Source: Paenibacillus sp. 32352
GTDB lineage: Bacteria > Bacillota > Bacilli > Paenibacillales > NBRC-103111
Length of the DNA stretch: 64,000 nucleotides
Assembly (NCBI RefSeq): GCF_002042965.1
Contig: NZ_MZNT01000002.1
Location: 124,001 to 188,000 of the forward strand
Direction: 5' to 3'
The notes below the pieces were generated by a model. It was not told the origin of the DNA and ran no database searches. It saw nothing but the letters and a program-made list of their open reading frames with translations. Below are positions 34,005 to 43,258 of the stretch, one piece after another. A program made the translations under genes and the position numbers. Within the stretch, counting starts at the first letter, position 1; each line of letters begins with the position of its first letter.

Positions 34005-34720
34005 AAGCCGGCGGCAAGCCTTGGATTGAACGGGTACCAAACAAGGCGACCTGGAGGGATGACCAGGAGGGCGGCATCGTGCTGGAGGCTGCGCTCGTCC
34101 TTCCATTATTCCTGTCCTTTATTTTAGTTCTGATTGCTTTTATTCAAATATCGCTTGCAGAAATGGCGCTGCAATCCGCCGTAACCGACACGACGAAAGT
34201 CGTGGCAGCCAATATGTACCCGGTGGATCTGTTGTATCAGCAAGCTAGAAGCAAATGGAACCAGAGCGCAGCGAGCGGGTGGATTGATAAAGTCGTTGGT
34301 CAAATCGAATCCGCTAAGCAAAAGGCAGTGGATGCGGAACAGTTCATCGAGGATTATGAACGTTGGATTCCGGACCCTGTCGTTCAGCTGGTGGAATGGG
34401 AGAAAACCTATCGGGAGCATTTGGAGAACCTGGGAAATGCGAAGACCGAGGAGGCCAAGAAGCAGCTGGAGGAGGCATACAAACCCTTGTTGAGCAAAGC
34501 CGTAACACCGCTGGTCGCTCATTATGCGAATCCGGCACGGATAAAAAAAGACAGGCTGAAGGTGACGAAGGTGATCCTACCGGATCTCGAGCATAAAGAA
34601 AACGCATTTGTCGGCATTGAGGCTCAATACGAAGTACCGTTATCGATTCCATTTTTCAAGAAGACAGTCATTGTTCGCAAGCAGGCGTTCGAGCGCGCAT
34701 GGGTTGGAGGAACCGGATGA
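34001..34720 (+). CDS. TadE/TadF-like pseudopilin
   Basis: About 239 residues. The N-terminal segment GGIVLEAALVLPLFLSF has the prepilin layout with Glu at +5 after cleavage, then a transmembrane helix and a mostly helical extracytoplasmic part (YREHLENLGNAKTEEAKKQL). I start at TTG 34001, which shares TTGA with the upstream stop; a GGGGG lies about ten bases before. An ATG at 33968 is in frame but lies inside the previous gene. It overlaps the peptidase gene by four bases, ATGA. Confidence 0.7.
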   Translation: MKAGGKPWIERVPNKATWRDDQEGGIVLEAALVLPLFLSFILVLIAFIQISLAEMALQSAVTDTTKVVAANMYPVDLLYQQARSKWNQSAASGWIDKVVGQIESAKQKAVDAEQFIEDYERWIPDPVVQLVEWEKTYREHLENLGNAKTEEAKKQLEEAYKPLLSKAVTPLVAHYANPARIKKDRLKVTKVILPDLEHKENAFVGIEAQYEVPLSIPFFKKTVIVRKQAFERAWVGGTG

Positions 34721-35229
34721 TCTTTACAGTGCTAACTTTTGGTATGATTATCACCGCTTTTACGACGGATATATGGCGGCGTAAGATTCCTAATTGGCTT
34801 ACCCTATCGGGTTGGGTTGCAGGGATGGGGCTTCATACGGCGATTTCCGGAGGATCAGGCGTTCTATATGCCCTTGTGGGCACGGCTCTCGGGTTCATAC
34901 CGATGCTGATCCTTTATCTTATTAAGGCGGTAGGAGCGGGGGACGTAAAGCTGTTTGGGGCTATCGGCGCACTGGCCGGAGGAGAGATGGTTCTCCAGAG
35001 CATGATATATTCGATATTTTATGCCGCGTTGGTGGGATGCATTATTTTGATATGGCGGCGGCTTTGGAAGCAGACGGGGCAGCGCCTTGCAGCTATGCTG
35101 TTCCATTTGATTGCTTTGAAGGATACATCACAATGGAAGCCTTACCTTTATTCCTCCCATCATTTACGGTTTCCGTTCATGTGGGCCGTCCTCCCTGCCG
35201 TGATCAGTGTGTATATTCAATTATTTTAA
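34717..35229 (+). CDS. tadV: A24 prepilin peptidase (TadV/CpaA-like)
   Basis: A 170-residue polytopic membrane aspartyl protease. The two catalytic Asp motifs are present: TTDIWRRKIPN near residue 19 and GAGDVKLF at 73-80 (Gly75-Asp76). It lacks the N-methylation domain of large PilD proteins, which fits the Tad pathway. It should cleave the leaders of the Flp1-like pilin and the two TadE-like proteins. ATG 34717 overlaps the stop of the previous gene and follows TTGGAGGAA; an in-frame ATG at 34699 lacks such a site. Confidence 0.88.
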   Translation: MIFTVLTFGMIITAFTTDIWRRKIPNWLTLSGWVAGMGLHTAISGGSGVLYALVGTALGFIPMLILYLIKAVGAGDVKLFGAIGALAGGEMVLQSMIYSIFYAALVGCIILIWRRLWKQTGQRLAAMLFHLIALKDTSQWKPYLYSSHHLRFPFMWAVLPAVISVYIQLF

Positions 35230-35255
35230 ACTTTTCGATGGAAGGAGGTCCGAGT

Positions 35256-36938
35256 GTGAATCAGTCGATTTACGGTCTACAGGTCGATTACCAGAATCAG
35301 AATGGCCATTATATGGTGCTCTATAAAGAAAACGGTTTGCGTAAAGACGAGCTCTCTGCTTTTCAAATGAACATGCTTCTGATGAACCGCATTCCCCGGC
35401 TGCTGGAGCTTCATGTGGAAGAAGTAAATCATAATACCAAGCTTTATTATAAGATTACTGACAAAAGAATGCTGTCCCATTGGCTTCGCCTGGGGAGTCT
35501 GTCCATTAAGCAGTTTTTTACCTTGCTATATACGATCGTCGATACGCTAACGGAAAGCGGCGTTTATATGCTTGAAGAAGGCAAATATATTCTTAAAGAA
35601 GATTATATTTATTGTGGGAATGATTTAACCGATATATATATTACGTACCTGCCGATGGAAACCCTGGTAGATAAACAAACGGTCTCCGTCGATTTGCAGC
35701 ATTTAGCCTCCAGGCTGGTGCATAAGGTCACTGAATTGAGCGGCAGCGGGTACCAGGAGCTGATGAATTATCTTATGGATGAATCGTTTCATCTGCCTGC
35801 ATTAAGACAGCTTCTCCTTAAACATATGAATCAGGCCGGCCAAGAGAGACAAGATGAGATGATTATGCAACAGGCTGCCTTGCATCGGCCGTTAGCAATG
35901 CAAGCTCCGGAGCTTGAAGATGCAAGAGTTCAACAAGCCTCAGGAACGATGACGAAGCATGAGGATGAAGAACTGCCTAAATGGACTCCGCTGATCCCTT
36001 TTGCATCTGCACAGGGCGCTGCTCCTGATAAAGGAACTGACCAAGGGGAGAGCCGGATACCGCTCTCGGATGCCTTATCATTGAGCAAGGGAGAATCGTC
36101 CCTGGTACCATCTCCTAACAAGCTGAAGCTTCCGGTGATGCTGATCGGAATCTTACTGTGCTGTTTGGTATGGAAGCTGTATTTGGAGCATCCTGGAGAG
36201 CCTTGGCTTTATATCTGCATAGGGTTGACGATGTTCATTGCAGATATGGTATTCGTCGCCTTATGGATATGGAAGCCTGCTGTACGAAGCTCTGAAGTCA
36301 ATGGGAATGCTGCAGCGCAAGAACCGGCACTGATGGCGGAACAAGCGATTCCTGAAGCGATCTTATCCAAGCTTGGTTCCAAGACCAATAAAGACCAAAG
36401 CTCGGAATTAGCCGCATTTTTGAAGGGGCTGCCCAAGGAACCGGACGCCAAAGAATCGGCCTGGAAGAAGCTTTCAGATGTTCAAAAAAGCTTTACACCA
36501 AATGAAACCAGCTCCATGAAAAGTCCGGGTAAGGAATCGGACCATTACTACCAAGAGTTGGAGCATCGCACGACCCTGCTTCCGAAATCGGATGCCACCG
36601 TTTTGCTGAATAGCCCGATAAGTCCAGCAGCCTCCGCTTATCCGTATCTGGAAACGAATCAATCGGGTCATGCGTCCAGAATAAGTCTTATGAAGCCATG
36701 CTTTGTCATAGGAAGGGCAGGGGATGGAGTCGACTATGAGCATAAAGAAACCGGCGTCTCCAGACTTCATGCCGAGTTTGTTCGGGAAAACGGCCAATAT
36801 GGAGTGAAAGATCTCGGCTCACGAAATGGCACTTATGTCAACAATGAATTGCTTGCACCTTATCGGGTATATTCCTTGAACGATGGGGATATAGTCCGGA
36901 TTATTAATACCGAATTTATTTTTAAAATGGGGTTGTAG
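35256..36938 (+). CDS. DUF6382-type membrane protein with C-terminal FHA domain
   Basis: A 560-residue protein. The N-terminal 220 residues form a domain resembling the DUF6382 proteins of Bacillales. A Ser/Gln-rich linker follows, then two membrane segments (about 292-303 and 313-340), another linker, and a C-terminal FHA domain: IGRAGDG (from 485), GVSRLHAEF, DLGSRNGTYVNN. The Gly-Arg, Ser-x-x-His and Asn-Gly triad for phosphothreonine binding is complete. The start is GTG 35256, after AAGGAGG. Placed with a PP2C gene at the end of the Tad locus, it likely senses phosphoproteins of the machine. Confidence 0.8.
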   Translation: MNQSIYGLQVDYQNQNGHYMVLYKENGLRKDELSAFQMNMLLMNRIPRLLELHVEEVNHNTKLYYKITDKRMLSHWLRLGSLSIKQFFTLLYTIVDTLTESGVYMLEEGKYILKEDYIYCGNDLTDIYITYLPMETLVDKQTVSVDLQHLASRLVHKVTELSGSGYQELMNYLMDESFHLPALRQLLLKHMNQAGQERQDEMIMQQAALHRPLAMQAPELEDARVQQASGTMTKHEDEELPKWTPLIPFASAQGAAPDKGTDQGESRIPLSDALSLSKGESSLVPSPNKLKLPVMLIGILLCCLVWKLYLEHPGEPWLYICIGLTMFIADMVFVALWIWKPAVRSSEVNGNAAAQEPALMAEQAIPEAILSKLGSKTNKDQSSELAAFLKGLPKEPDAKESAWKKLSDVQKSFTPNETSSMKSPGKESDHYYQELEHRTTLLPKSDATVLLNSPISPAASAYPYLETNQSGHASRISLMKPCFVIGRAGDGVDYEHKETGVSRLHAEFVRENGQYGVKDLGSRNGTYVNNELLAPYRVYSLNDGDIVRIINTEFIFKMGL

Positions 36939-36941
36939 CTG

Positions 36942-37829
36942 TTGAGAACAACTTTTGCCGTCCATTGGCACTATGGGATAGCCACACATTCCGGCTGGTT
37001 TCGGATGATGAATGACGATCGGTCTCTGCTTCGAATCGGCACTACGGAGCAAGGGGATCCGTATGCCGTTGCGGTGATTGCCGATGGTGTCGGGGGAATT
37101 GGTGACGGAAGCCGGGCAAGCGATGCGGCGATGGATCACGTAAGACATTGGCTGGACAATCAGCTGCCCAAGCTGCTGAAGACAGCGAGCCTGAGAGGAG
37201 CATTCATTCAATCCACCAAAAAGCTGCTTCACGAAATCAATGTGTCGTTGCTTGAGATGGGAAACCATGCAGGAAGTCAGATGAGCACGACACTGACCCT
37301 GCTTTTTCTGCTGAATGAAACCTATATTCTATGCCATATAGGTGATTGCAGAGTTTATTATTTTCATCGGCAGCGGTTGAAGCAGCTTACCAAGGACCAT
37401 TCCTGGGTTGCCGAGCAGGTACGCAAGAGGAAAATGACTCCTAAGCAGGCCCGCAGACATCCTCATCGTCATGTGCTTCTGCAGTGCCTTGGCGTTCAAA
37501 AGGAGCTCAACATACAGTATCGGAGCGGTTTTTATAGCCCGAACAGTCTTTTTCTGCTGTGTACGGATGGGCTATACGATCGGATGTCTCACTCCAAAAT
37601 CGAGTATTTTTTGAAGGACAATGAATCATCGGAGCTGAATCTCCAACAGGTCAGTGACCTGCTGGTCGATAAGGCGCTGGATCAGCGTGCAAATGACAAT
37701 ATCAGCGTGCTTCTGCTTTCGCCATTAAACAGACCGCTGACTCTTCTTCAGCGAATACGTGAAAGACTGAAACGCTGTGATTATCTATTCCCTGCGGATT
37801 GGAGGAAGTGGTATAATAAACGATCATGA
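36942..37829 (+). CDS. PP2C-family Ser/Thr phosphatase
   Basis: A 295-residue metal-dependent phosphatase. PP2C landmarks are MNDDRS, IADGVGG (Asp48), MSTTLTLL, HIGDCRVY, LTKDHSWV, LCTDGLYD and the closing ANDNISVL, so the metal-binding Asp residues are intact. It should remove phosphate from Thr/Ser of proteins that the neighbouring FHA protein can bind. The start is TTG 36942, three bases after the FHA stop. No Ser/Thr kinase is encoded in this window, so the opposing enzyme lies elsewhere or is absent. A TGGTATAAT at 37809-37817, within its last codons, may promote the next gene. Confidence 0.9.
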   Translation: MRTTFAVHWHYGIATHSGWFRMMNDDRSLLRIGTTEQGDPYAVAVIADGVGGIGDGSRASDAAMDHVRHWLDNQLPKLLKTASLRGAFIQSTKKLLHEINVSLLEMGNHAGSQMSTTLTLLFLLNETYILCHIGDCRVYYFHRQRLKQLTKDHSWVAEQVRKRKMTPKQARRHPHRHVLLQCLGVQKELNIQYRSGFYSPNSLFLLCTDGLYDRMSHSKIEYFLKDNESSELNLQQVSDLLVDKALDQRANDNISVLLLSPLNRPLTLLQRIRERLKRCDYLFPADWRKWYNKRS

Positions 37830-37899
37830 TGAGGAAAAGCCGAAAGCTGACCTTTGATGTCGAATACCATTTCTTAATCGAGAAAGGAAGAAGTTGATT

Positions 37900-38190
37900 A
37901 TGCTTACTCATGTTGTCTTTTTTAAGCTGAAGGACCGCAGTCCGGAATCTGTTCAAACGACCGTAAATGTGTTGAAGAACATGGAGGGTAAAATCCCTGT
38001 ACTAAAATACATAGAAGTAGGTACGGATGTGCTGCATTCCGAAAGATCCTATGATATTGCGCTGATCACTAAATTTGATTCCCTGGAAGATTTAAGCGTA
38101 TATGACAATCATCCTGTCCATGTGGAAGTAAAAGCCCATATGAAGCAAGTGCTGGATGGGACAAGCATTTGTGTCGATTTCCAATCTTAA
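37900..38190 (+). CDS. Dabb-family stress-response A/B barrel protein
   Basis: A 96-residue dimeric ferredoxin-like protein. It starts MLTHVVFFKLKD, with the conserved HVVFFK strand, then YDIALITKFDSLEDLSVYDNHPVH, the usual Dabb core. Such proteins are often stress-induced, but a reaction has not been shown for most. The ATG at 37900 follows AGAAAGGAAG. A likely extended -10 TGGTATAAT lies 83 bp upstream inside the PP2C gene. Confidence 0.85.
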   Translation: MLTHVVFFKLKDRSPESVQTTVNVLKNMEGKIPVLKYIEVGTDVLHSERSYDIALITKFDSLEDLSVYDNHPVHVEVKAHMKQVLDGTSICVDFQS

Positions 38191-38204
38191 TGGCATAATT
38201 AAAA

Positions 38205-38250
38205 CAAAAAAACCGGTTCAGGTGAATGACCATCACCACAGAGCCGGTTT
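38205..38250 (-). terminator. terminator for the DUF2269-like gene
   Basis: AAACCGG (38210-38216) pairs with CCGGTTT (38244-38250), with an inner GGTG/CACC helix. The A run at 38205-38212 becomes a T run on the minus strand, so it stops the minus-strand gene, whose final codons lie inside the hairpin. The plus-strand Dabb gene ends just before and may use it weakly. Confidence 0.8.
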
Positions 38251-38664
38251 CATTATCATTAACCACAGCATGACGAACAAGACAAACATATAAATATACA
38301 AGGAACGGGCCAGCTTGTTGACCAGTCTGACTCTATCATGATCCGGCTGACGCAAGCGGCGTATGGTCGGGGAAAAGGCGCGGGCCATAAATATAAGCGA
38401 AGCGATCAATACGATCCATGTGCCCAAGATAAACGGTGTGGTCCAAGGCCATCCGCCAAGCCACAGCAGTAAAAGTCCGGAAACTACCAGAACATGACCG
38501 GAGTGCTTCGATAATCGGACGACAAATTGAAACGAGTCCAGATACGAGGAGAGAACGGGTTCTTCCGCTTTGCGAAGTTTGCCGAGCATCGGGATGAGGA
38601 CGAAAAAAGGACCAATGGAAATCATTGCGCTTACTGCATGAATAAAGACTAGCCAAGGATACAA
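38233..38664 (-). CDS. DUF2269-like membrane protein
   Basis: A 143-residue protein with four hydrophobic segments: about 3-25 (IHAVSAMISIGPFFVL), 50-66, 74-95 and 118-138. The pattern and the early FIHAVSAM...GPFFVLI stretch resemble DUF2269 integral membrane proteins of unknown function. I choose TTG 38664 because GGAGG lies eight bases before it; a TTG five codons upstream (38679) has no site. The family is my best guess from layout. Confidence 0.6.
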   Translation of the reverse strand: MYPWLVFIHAVSAMISIGPFFVLIPMLGKLRKAEEPVLSSYLDSFQFVVRLSKHSGHVLVVSGLLLLWLGGWPWTTPFILGTWIVLIASLIFMARAFSPTIRRLRQPDHDRVRLVNKLARSLYIYMFVLFVMLWLMIMKPALW

Positions 38665-38697
38665 AGAATGAGCCTCCAAACTTGAAAAGGTGAATAA

Positions 38698-38735
38698 AAC
38701 AGTGTAGCATTCATTTTATTGATGTCTACACTGTT
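38698..38735 (-). terminator. hairpin between the ASCH and DUF2269-like genes
   Basis: AACAGTGTAG (38698-38707) pairs perfectly with CTACACTGTT (38726-38735). On the minus strand it is followed by TTTTATTC and so ends the ASCH transcript. On the plus strand a seven-T run follows, so it may work both ways. Confidence 0.8.
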
Positions 38736-38762
38736 TTTTTGCATTCCTGCTGCCGCAGCGGT

Positions 38763-39095
38763 TTATTGAACCCGGCGGAACTCATGAACCCAGACTTTCA
38801 TTTGAGGAAGCCAAGGCATTCCGGCGTGCATGGATAAAATATAATTTTTGTATTCTTCCACATTTTTGAAGCCTTCGGTTTGTACCGCTTCATCTGTAAG
38901 CTCACCGAGGGATTGCTGATATACTTTATGTACTTCGAATTTATGGCCTTTAAGCTCCATAATTTCGCCTGGATCGGCGTAGCGTCCATTACGGCGCGTC
39001 GATGTTTTTTCGCCGCGGATCACTTTCTCCACATCGTCTTCAACTGTAACTAGACGTTCGATGGAACAGGTTTTTGGTGGCAATGTTTCAGACAT
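38763..39095 (-). CDS. ASCH-domain-like protein
   Basis: A 110-residue protein with EKVIRGEKTSTRRNGRYADPGEIMEL near the middle, resembling the ASCH/PUA-related fold whose GEKTxTxR strand is thought to bind RNA. Trp and charged residues cluster at the C-terminus. A strong GGGAGGAATTACC precedes the ATG. The function is unknown; an RNA-modification or RNA-binding role is inferred from the fold only. Confidence 0.6.
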   Translation of the reverse strand: MSETLPPKTCSIERLVTVEDDVEKVIRGEKTSTRRNGRYADPGEIMELKGHKFEVHKVYQQSLGELTDEAVQTEGFKNVEEYKNYILSMHAGMPWLPQMKVWVHEFRRVQ

Positions 39096-39198
39096 ACGGT
39101 AATTCCTCCCTGATTTTATTCATTTGTTAGCTTACATGAAAATTTTACCGATAGCAAATAAAGGTCGAAATTTGATACCAACCAAGGAGATGGGCTGT

Positions 39199-40239
39199 AT
39201 GAAATCCAAAATCAATCAAACTTATGTTCTTGATCTGCTGAAGCATTTGCTTCTTACGCCTAGCCCAAGCGGATTCTGCCAAGATGTCATGAAGCTTGTC
39301 GCGGAAGAAGCGGGAAAGCTCGGTTTTTCGATATCCTATACGAACAAAGGTGGAGGCATAATTACAGTACCTGGCCGTCAGGAAGGAAAGGTCATCGGCT
39401 TGTCCGCTCACGTAGATACATTGGGTGCCATGGTCCGCTCTATTAAAAAAGACGGCTCCCTGCGTTTTACGTCGGTCGGAGGCTATATGATGGGCTCGGT
39501 GGAAAATGAATACTGCCAAGTCCATACTCGCAGTGGCGCGACTTACGAAGGGACGATCCTGACCACAAAGCCATCGGTCCATGTATACCCGGACGCAAGA
39601 GAGTTCAAACGCGAAGAAGCTTCCATGGAGATTCGCCTGGATGAAAACGTGCGATCCGAAGAGGACGTCAAGAATCTGGGCATCAGCGTTGGAGATTTCG
39701 TGTCGTTTGACCCGAGGCCCCGTTTTCTTGATAACGGATATATCAAATCACGGCATCTGGACGATAAGGCCGGTGTTGCCGCGTTATTCGGTATGCTGGA
39801 GCTAATGAAGAGAGAGCAGCTTGCTCCGGCGTATCCGCTTCAGCTTTTTATCAGCACTTATGAAGAAGTGGGCCATGGCGCAGCGTACTTGCCGCCGGAG
39901 ATCGATGAGCTGCTTGCCGTCGATATGGGGGCTATGGGCGACGATTTATCCTGTACCGAGCATGATGTCTCGATCTGCGCCAAGGATTCATCCGGTCCAT
40001 ACGACTACAATATGACTTCCAAACTGATTGACCTGGCGAAACGGGAAGGTCTGCAGTATGCCGTAGACATTTACCCGCAGTATGGTTCTGACGCTTCAGC
40101 GGCGCTTCGCGGCGGCAGCAACATCCGGGCTGCCTTGATTGGCCCCGGGGTTCACGCCTCCCACAGCATGGAGAGGACTCATAGCGAGGCGATATGGAAT
40201 ACGATTGCTCTGTTGACGGTGTACGTGACGGAAGCTTAG
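39199..40239 (+). CDS. M42-family metallo-aminopeptidase
   Basis: A 346-residue tetrahedral aminopeptidase of the YtoP/PepA (glutamyl aminopeptidase) type. The metal ligands are visible: SAHVDTLG (His71, Asp73), SRHLDDKAG (Asp), STYEEVGHG (catalytic and ligand Glu pair), AVDMGAMG (Asp) and SHSMERTH (His). The length fits. I use ATG 39199, after AAGGAGATGGGCTGT; the frame runs 25 codons further up without a good site. It probably trims peptides in the cytoplasm. Confidence 0.88.
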   Translation: MKSKINQTYVLDLLKHLLLTPSPSGFCQDVMKLVAEEAGKLGFSISYTNKGGGIITVPGRQEGKVIGLSAHVDTLGAMVRSIKKDGSLRFTSVGGYMMGSVENEYCQVHTRSGATYEGTILTTKPSVHVYPDAREFKREEASMEIRLDENVRSEEDVKNLGISVGDFVSFDPRPRFLDNGYIKSRHLDDKAGVAALFGMLELMKREQLAPAYPLQLFISTYEEVGHGAAYLPPEIDELLAVDMGAMGDDLSCTEHDVSICAKDSSGPYDYNMTSKLIDLAKREGLQYAVDIYPQYGSDASAALRGGSNIRAALIGPGVHASHSMERTHSEAIWNTIALLTVYVTEA

Positions 40240-40245
40240 AAGAAG

Positions 40246-40283
40246 CATTCCCGGGAATGAAGAAGTCATAGGTGTTGCGCAAC
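40246..40283. repeat. two adjacent palindromes before the ABC-F gene
   Basis: CATTCCCGGGAATG (40246-40259) is a perfect 14-bp palindrome and GTTGCGCAAC (40274-40283) a perfect 10-bp one, both between the aminopeptidase stop and the ABC-F start. The core TTCCCGGGAA also occurs at 12219-12228. Neither is followed by a T run, so they are more like binding sites than terminators. Confidence 0.5.
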
Positions 40284-40311
40284 CAACGGAAGATAAAAGG
40301 GGCTGTTTGTC

Positions 40312-42240
40312 ATGAATATATTGACTGTAGAGCATTGGAATAAAAGCTATGGCGAGAAAGTGCTGTTCGATGATATTTCCTTTCAAATTAATGAAAAGCA
40401 AAGAATCGGTCTTGTCGGCGTGAATGGAACCGGCAAATCGTCGCTGCTTAAGGCGATGGCGGGCCTGGAGCCGGTGGATTCTGGCAAACTGATCCATTCG
40501 AATCACTTTCGGGTAGAATATTTGCCGCAAAATCCGGAATTCGATCCTGAATCCACCGTGCTGGAGCAGGTGTTTTACGGTGACAGCCCGTTAATGCAGA
40601 CGCTAAGGGACTATGAAGAGGCCCTTTCCTCCTTGCAGGAGGCTCCCGATGATGAAAAGAGACAATCGCGCCTGTTCGCCGTGCAGCAGCGAATGGATAC
40701 CTTGAATGCATGGGAAGCCAGCACGACAGCCAAAACGGTATTAACCAAGCTTGGGATTACCGATTTCTCACAGAAGGTCGGCGTTCTGTCAGGAGGACAG
40801 CGAAAGCGTGTTGCGATGGCGCGGGTGCTGATTCAGCCTGCAGATCTGCTAATACTGGATGAGCCTACGAACCATATTGATCATGATACGGTGGAGTGGC
40901 TGGAAGAATTTCTTGCCAAATGGAAGGGCGCTCTGCTTCTAGTCACGCATGACCGGTACTTCCTTGACCGTGTAACGAATCGGATTATCGAATTGGACCG
41001 GGGCAAGCTGTACAGTTATGAGGGCAATTATGCCACGTTTCTTGAGAAAAAGGCGGAGCGTCTCGAGCGCGAGGCGTCGGAAGAGGATAAGCGCCAAAAT
41101 ATGCTGCGGCGCGAGCTGGCTTGGCTGCACAGAGGGGCTAAGGCAAGGACGACGAAGCAAAAGGCGAGAATCGAGCGCGTAATAGAATTGCGGGACCGGA
41201 AGGTGGACGGACCGGCGGAGAAGCTGGATATGACGCTTGGCGCCAGCCGGTTGGGAAAAAAAGTCATCGAGCTTGATGGAATCGCTAAGTCATTCGATGG
41301 CCGGAAAATGATCGATAACTTCAGTTATATTGTTCTCCCGGACGATCGAATCGGTATTATAGGGCCTAACGGAAGCGGAAAGTCGACTTTGCTTAACATG
41401 CTGGCGGGGCGTTTGCAGCCGGACGAGGGATTGATAGAGGTAGGAACGACTGTAAAATTAGCCTATTATACGCAAGAAAATGTAGAAATGGATCCCAAGC
41501 AGCGTGTTATTGAATATATCAAGGAAGCGGCTGAGGTGATCCGGCTGGCTAACGGAGAATCCATAACAGCATCTCAAATGCTTGAGAGATTCCTGTTTTC
41601 ATCCTCTTTACAATGGACGCCTATTGGCAAGCTGTCTGGCGGCGAGAAACGCAGACTGTATTTACTCCGTACCCTGATGGGGGAGCCAAACGTGCTGCTG
41701 CTCGATGAGCCGACCAACGATTTGGATATTCAAACGTTGACGATATTGGAAGAGTATTTGGAAGACTTCCCGGGCGCCGTTATCACGGTTTCTCATGATA
41801 GATATTTTCTTGATCGGACCGCGGATCATTTGTTTGCGTTTGAAGGCGGCGGACAAATTCGCCATTTTTACGGCAATTATACCGAGTACATGGAAGCAGT
41901 ACGGCAAGAGGAGCAGGCGGAAGCGAACGACCGCAAAAACCAGAAGCCGGCTAATACGGTCACAGTTGCTGCAGGCGCAGGGGATAAAAGAGAATCACAA
42001 AGGCCCCGCAAGCTGTCCTTCAAGGAGCAAAAGGAATGGGATGAAATTGAAGGGAAAATTGCAGCGCTGGAGGAGAGGCTGGAAGCCGTTAAAAAAGAGA
42101 TTCATCTGGCGGGAAGCGATTATGGCAAGGTTCAGGAGCTCTACTCCGAGGAGCAGCAGCTGAATGAACAGCTGGAGCAGGCTATGGATCGTTGGGCAGA
42201 GCTATCGGAGCTGGTGGAACAAATCGCTTCGAACAAATAA
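40312..42240 (+). CDS. ABC-F family ATPase, Uup/YfmR-like
   Basis: A 642-residue soluble ABC-F protein with two ABC modules and no membrane segment. Walker A sequences are GVNGTGKSS (36-44) and GPNGSGKST (from 351); signatures LSGGQRKR and LSGGEKRR; DEPTNHIDHD and DEPTNDLDIQ follow. The linker carries the basic Tyr-rich hairpin (TFLEKKAERLERE) and an ARTTKQKAR stretch. A C-terminal coiled coil of about 80 residues is the Uup/YfmR feature. These proteins bind the ribosome E-site and rescue stalled translation. Followed 18 bp on by a C39-type peptidase. Confidence 0.88.
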   Translation: MNILTVEHWNKSYGEKVLFDDISFQINEKQRIGLVGVNGTGKSSLLKAMAGLEPVDSGKLIHSNHFRVEYLPQNPEFDPESTVLEQVFYGDSPLMQTLRDYEEALSSLQEAPDDEKRQSRLFAVQQRMDTLNAWEASTTAKTVLTKLGITDFSQKVGVLSGGQRKRVAMARVLIQPADLLILDEPTNHIDHDTVEWLEEFLAKWKGALLLVTHDRYFLDRVTNRIIELDRGKLYSYEGNYATFLEKKAERLEREASEEDKRQNMLRRELAWLHRGAKARTTKQKARIERVIELRDRKVDGPAEKLDMTLGASRLGKKVIELDGIAKSFDGRKMIDNFSYIVLPDDRIGIIGPNGSGKSTLLNMLAGRLQPDEGLIEVGTTVKLAYYTQENVEMDPKQRVIEYIKEAAEVIRLANGESITASQMLERFLFSSSLQWTPIGKLSGGEKRRLYLLRTLMGEPNVLLLDEPTNDLDIQTLTILEEYLEDFPGAVITVSHDRYFLDRTADHLFAFEGGGQIRHFYGNYTEYMEAVRQEEQAEANDRKNQKPANTVTVAAGAGDKRESQRPRKLSFKEQKEWDEIEGKIAALEERLEAVKKEIHLAGSDYGKVQELYSEEQQLNEQLEQAMDRWAELSELVEQIASNK

Positions 42241-42258
42241 AGAAGGGAGTGCAGAGAG

Positions 42259-43236
42259 ATGAAGAAAGGCAGGAATCGGATCGTATGGACATTGGCGGCC
42301 TCAGCATGTGCGGTCATGGCGATATCCTTCGGTTACTTGGTACCGAGGGATGAGCCAACCATTCAACAGCCGACAGGATCTGCCGATCCGCCGGCCGTTC
42401 TTCATACGATGCAGCTTCAATTTCAAAGCAGGAGCTTGCCTGGGAGTATTGCAGAAGGGACACGCATTACTGAGCCGGATGTGGAACAGTACCCTTTCCG
42501 GCTGTATCAACAGGACCGGTTTCTCCTGGCATATACCAGTTATCCGGATGCCGTTAACGCGGCTAAAGGACTATCCAATACTGGCGTCTACTTTAAATCA
42601 AAGGACAAGCTCCTCTGGTCATCAGATGAACCTCTTGCTTCCACTGCTCAGACCGAAGCTCCGTTAATCTATCAGATGCCCGAACTGGACCGAGGATGCG
42701 AAGTCACGAGCTTGGCTATGCTGTTACAATCAGCGGGCGTAAATGTCGATAAAATGACCCTGGCTGATGAAATCCGAAAAGACCCGAATCCGTTTGAAAT
42801 CATCGGTCACGAAATTCATTTCGGCAATCCGAACGAAGGCTTCGTAGGCGATATCGCTTCGTTCGATCACCCGGGATACGGAGTGTACCATGGTCCTATT
42901 ATGGAGCTTGCAAAGCAATATTTGCCCGGCCGGGCGGTAGATGCTACAGGCAGCAGCTTCGATGATGTATTAAGGCTTCTGGAGGCAGGATCACCGGTAT
43001 GGGTAGTTACCAACATGGAGTATACCACGTTAGATGAGGACGCCTTCGAGACCTGGGAAACAGAGGACGGCGGCATCGATATTACGTATAAAGAGCATTC
43101 CGTTCTGATTACGGGCTATGATGAAGATACGGTTTATATTAATGATCCGCTTGGAGAGACGGAAGAAGTTGACAAAGCCGATTTTATATCTGCATGGGAG
43201 CAGATGGGACGGCAGGCAATAGCTTATGTTCGATAA
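42259..43236 (+). CDS. exported C39-type (papain-like) cysteine peptidase
   Basis: A 325-residue protein with a membrane anchor at about 10-28 (VWTLAASACAVMAISFGYL) and a C-terminal peptidase C39-like domain as in YvpB. The catalytic Cys147 lies in LDRGCEVTSL, His280 in KEHSVLITGYD, with a following INDPLG motif supplying the Asn/Asp. The middle part has an Ile/Val-rich extracytoplasmic region. Substrate unknown; it is not a bacteriocin exporter, since no ABC domain is present. Confidence 0.8.
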   Translation: MKKGRNRIVWTLAASACAVMAISFGYLVPRDEPTIQQPTGSADPPAVLHTMQLQFQSRSLPGSIAEGTRITEPDVEQYPFRLYQQDRFLLAYTSYPDAVNAAKGLSNTGVYFKSKDKLLWSSDEPLASTAQTEAPLIYQMPELDRGCEVTSLAMLLQSAGVNVDKMTLADEIRKDPNPFEIIGHEIHFGNPNEGFVGDIASFDHPGYGVYHGPIMELAKQYLPGRAVDATGSSFDDVLRLLEAGSPVWVVTNMEYTTLDEDAFETWETEDGGIDITYKEHSVLITGYDEDTVYINDPLGETEEVDKADFISAWEQMGRQAIAYVR

Positions 43237-43258
43237 TTTCTGTATTTTCGCAATAATA

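Noticed and set aside
35037..35255. Extension of the FHA protein into the peptidase gene
   Set aside because: AAGGAGG followed by GTG 35256 fixes the start, and the upstream part overlaps tadV in another frame.
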